From: an uncultured Treponema sp.
Lineage (GTDB): Bacteria > Spirochaetota > Spirochaetia > Treponematales > Treponemataceae
NCBI GenBank assembly: GCA_937923945.1
Contig: CALDWC010000009.1
Location: 1 to 6,093 of the forward strand
Length of the DNA: 6,093 bases
Direction of reading: 5' to 3'
Below the pieces are notes generated by a model. That model did no database searches and was not told where the DNA came from. It worked only from the letters and a program-made list of their open reading frames with translations. Both the position numbers and the translations under genes were made by a program. Positions 6,063 to 6,093 of this stretch are shown here, piece after piece. Each line of letters starts with the position of its first letter. Within the stretch, counting starts at the first letter, position 1.

Positions 6063-6090
6063 TTCATTGTTTCTCAATGTTCAGTATAAT
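6063..6090 (+). promoter_or_regulatory. Possible outward promoter at window edge
   Basis: A perfect TATAAT lies at 6085-6090. The best -35-like hexamer at a 16-bp spacer is TTCATT (6063-6068), a poor match. If real, it would drive a plus-strand gene beyond 6093, divergent from the operon. The same bases read on the minus strand also give -10-like hexamers, so the direction is uncertain. Confidence 0.25.
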
Positions 6091-6093
6091 AAG

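Larger units (their letters stand above)
5835..6093. other. Gene-free region upstream of the operon
   Basis: No gene is supported here. A 79-codon minus-strand frame (6067-5828) lacks an upstream ribosome binding site, runs through the dispersed repeat and the GC-rich inverted repeat, and ends inside the operon promoter. The composition changes sharply: about 5875-5990 is rich in CCGCC/GGCGG, unlike the AT-rich flanks. Confidence 0.6.

Noticed and set aside
5828..6067. 79-aa minus-strand protein
   Set aside because: No ribosome binding site before the ATG, it spans repeats and a compositionally odd patch, and its 3' end lies in the operon promoter.

Overview
The window looks like chromosomal DNA from a host-associated spirochete, most likely a Treponema-like species. 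This is inferred from the long PPi-type phosphofructokinase, the AT-leaning but not extreme composition, the style of the signal peptide, and intergenic DNA rich in short repeats. No species can be assigned from sequence alone.

Layout. Positions 1-530 carry no convincing gene. They hold the end of a 23-bp tandem array (six clear units at 1-138, probably continuing upstream of the window), an imperfect palindromic element (about 155-210), one copy of a short dispersed repeat (306-341), and a promoter leading into a pyrophosphate-dependent 6-phosphofructokinase gene (pfp, + strand, 540-2198). That gene converges, across a gap of about 32 bp, on a three-gene minus-strand operon. In transcription order the operon encodes an exported HEAT-like repeat protein (5788-4616), a ComEC-type membrane channel without the C-terminal nuclease-like domain (4622-3072), and the 16S rRNA dimethyladenosine transferase RsmA/KsgA (3091-2231). 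The operon genes overlap by 7 bp and 20 bp, a good sign of coupled translation. One sigma-70-like promoter (5806-5834) and one candidate intrinsic terminator (2216-2245) bracket the operon. Positions 5835-6093 are again non-coding. They contain a GC-rich inverted repeat, a second copy of the dispersed repeat in opposite orientation (5999-6034), and a possible outward-facing promoter at the window edge.

How the genes fit together. Pfp is a reversible glycolytic enzyme that uses PPi as phosphoryl donor. RsmA is a housekeeping ribosome-maturation enzyme. The ComEC-like protein and its exported HEAT-like partner are the least understood pair; their tight overlap suggests coordinated expression of an envelope-associated function. 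No mobile element, CRISPR locus or defence system is visible. The strongest unexplained signals are the 23-bp array, the inverted pair of dispersed repeats bracketing the whole gene block, the MBL-less ComEC with its exported partner, and poly-T tracts of 8 and 9 bases within the first 11 codons of both these membrane/export genes.
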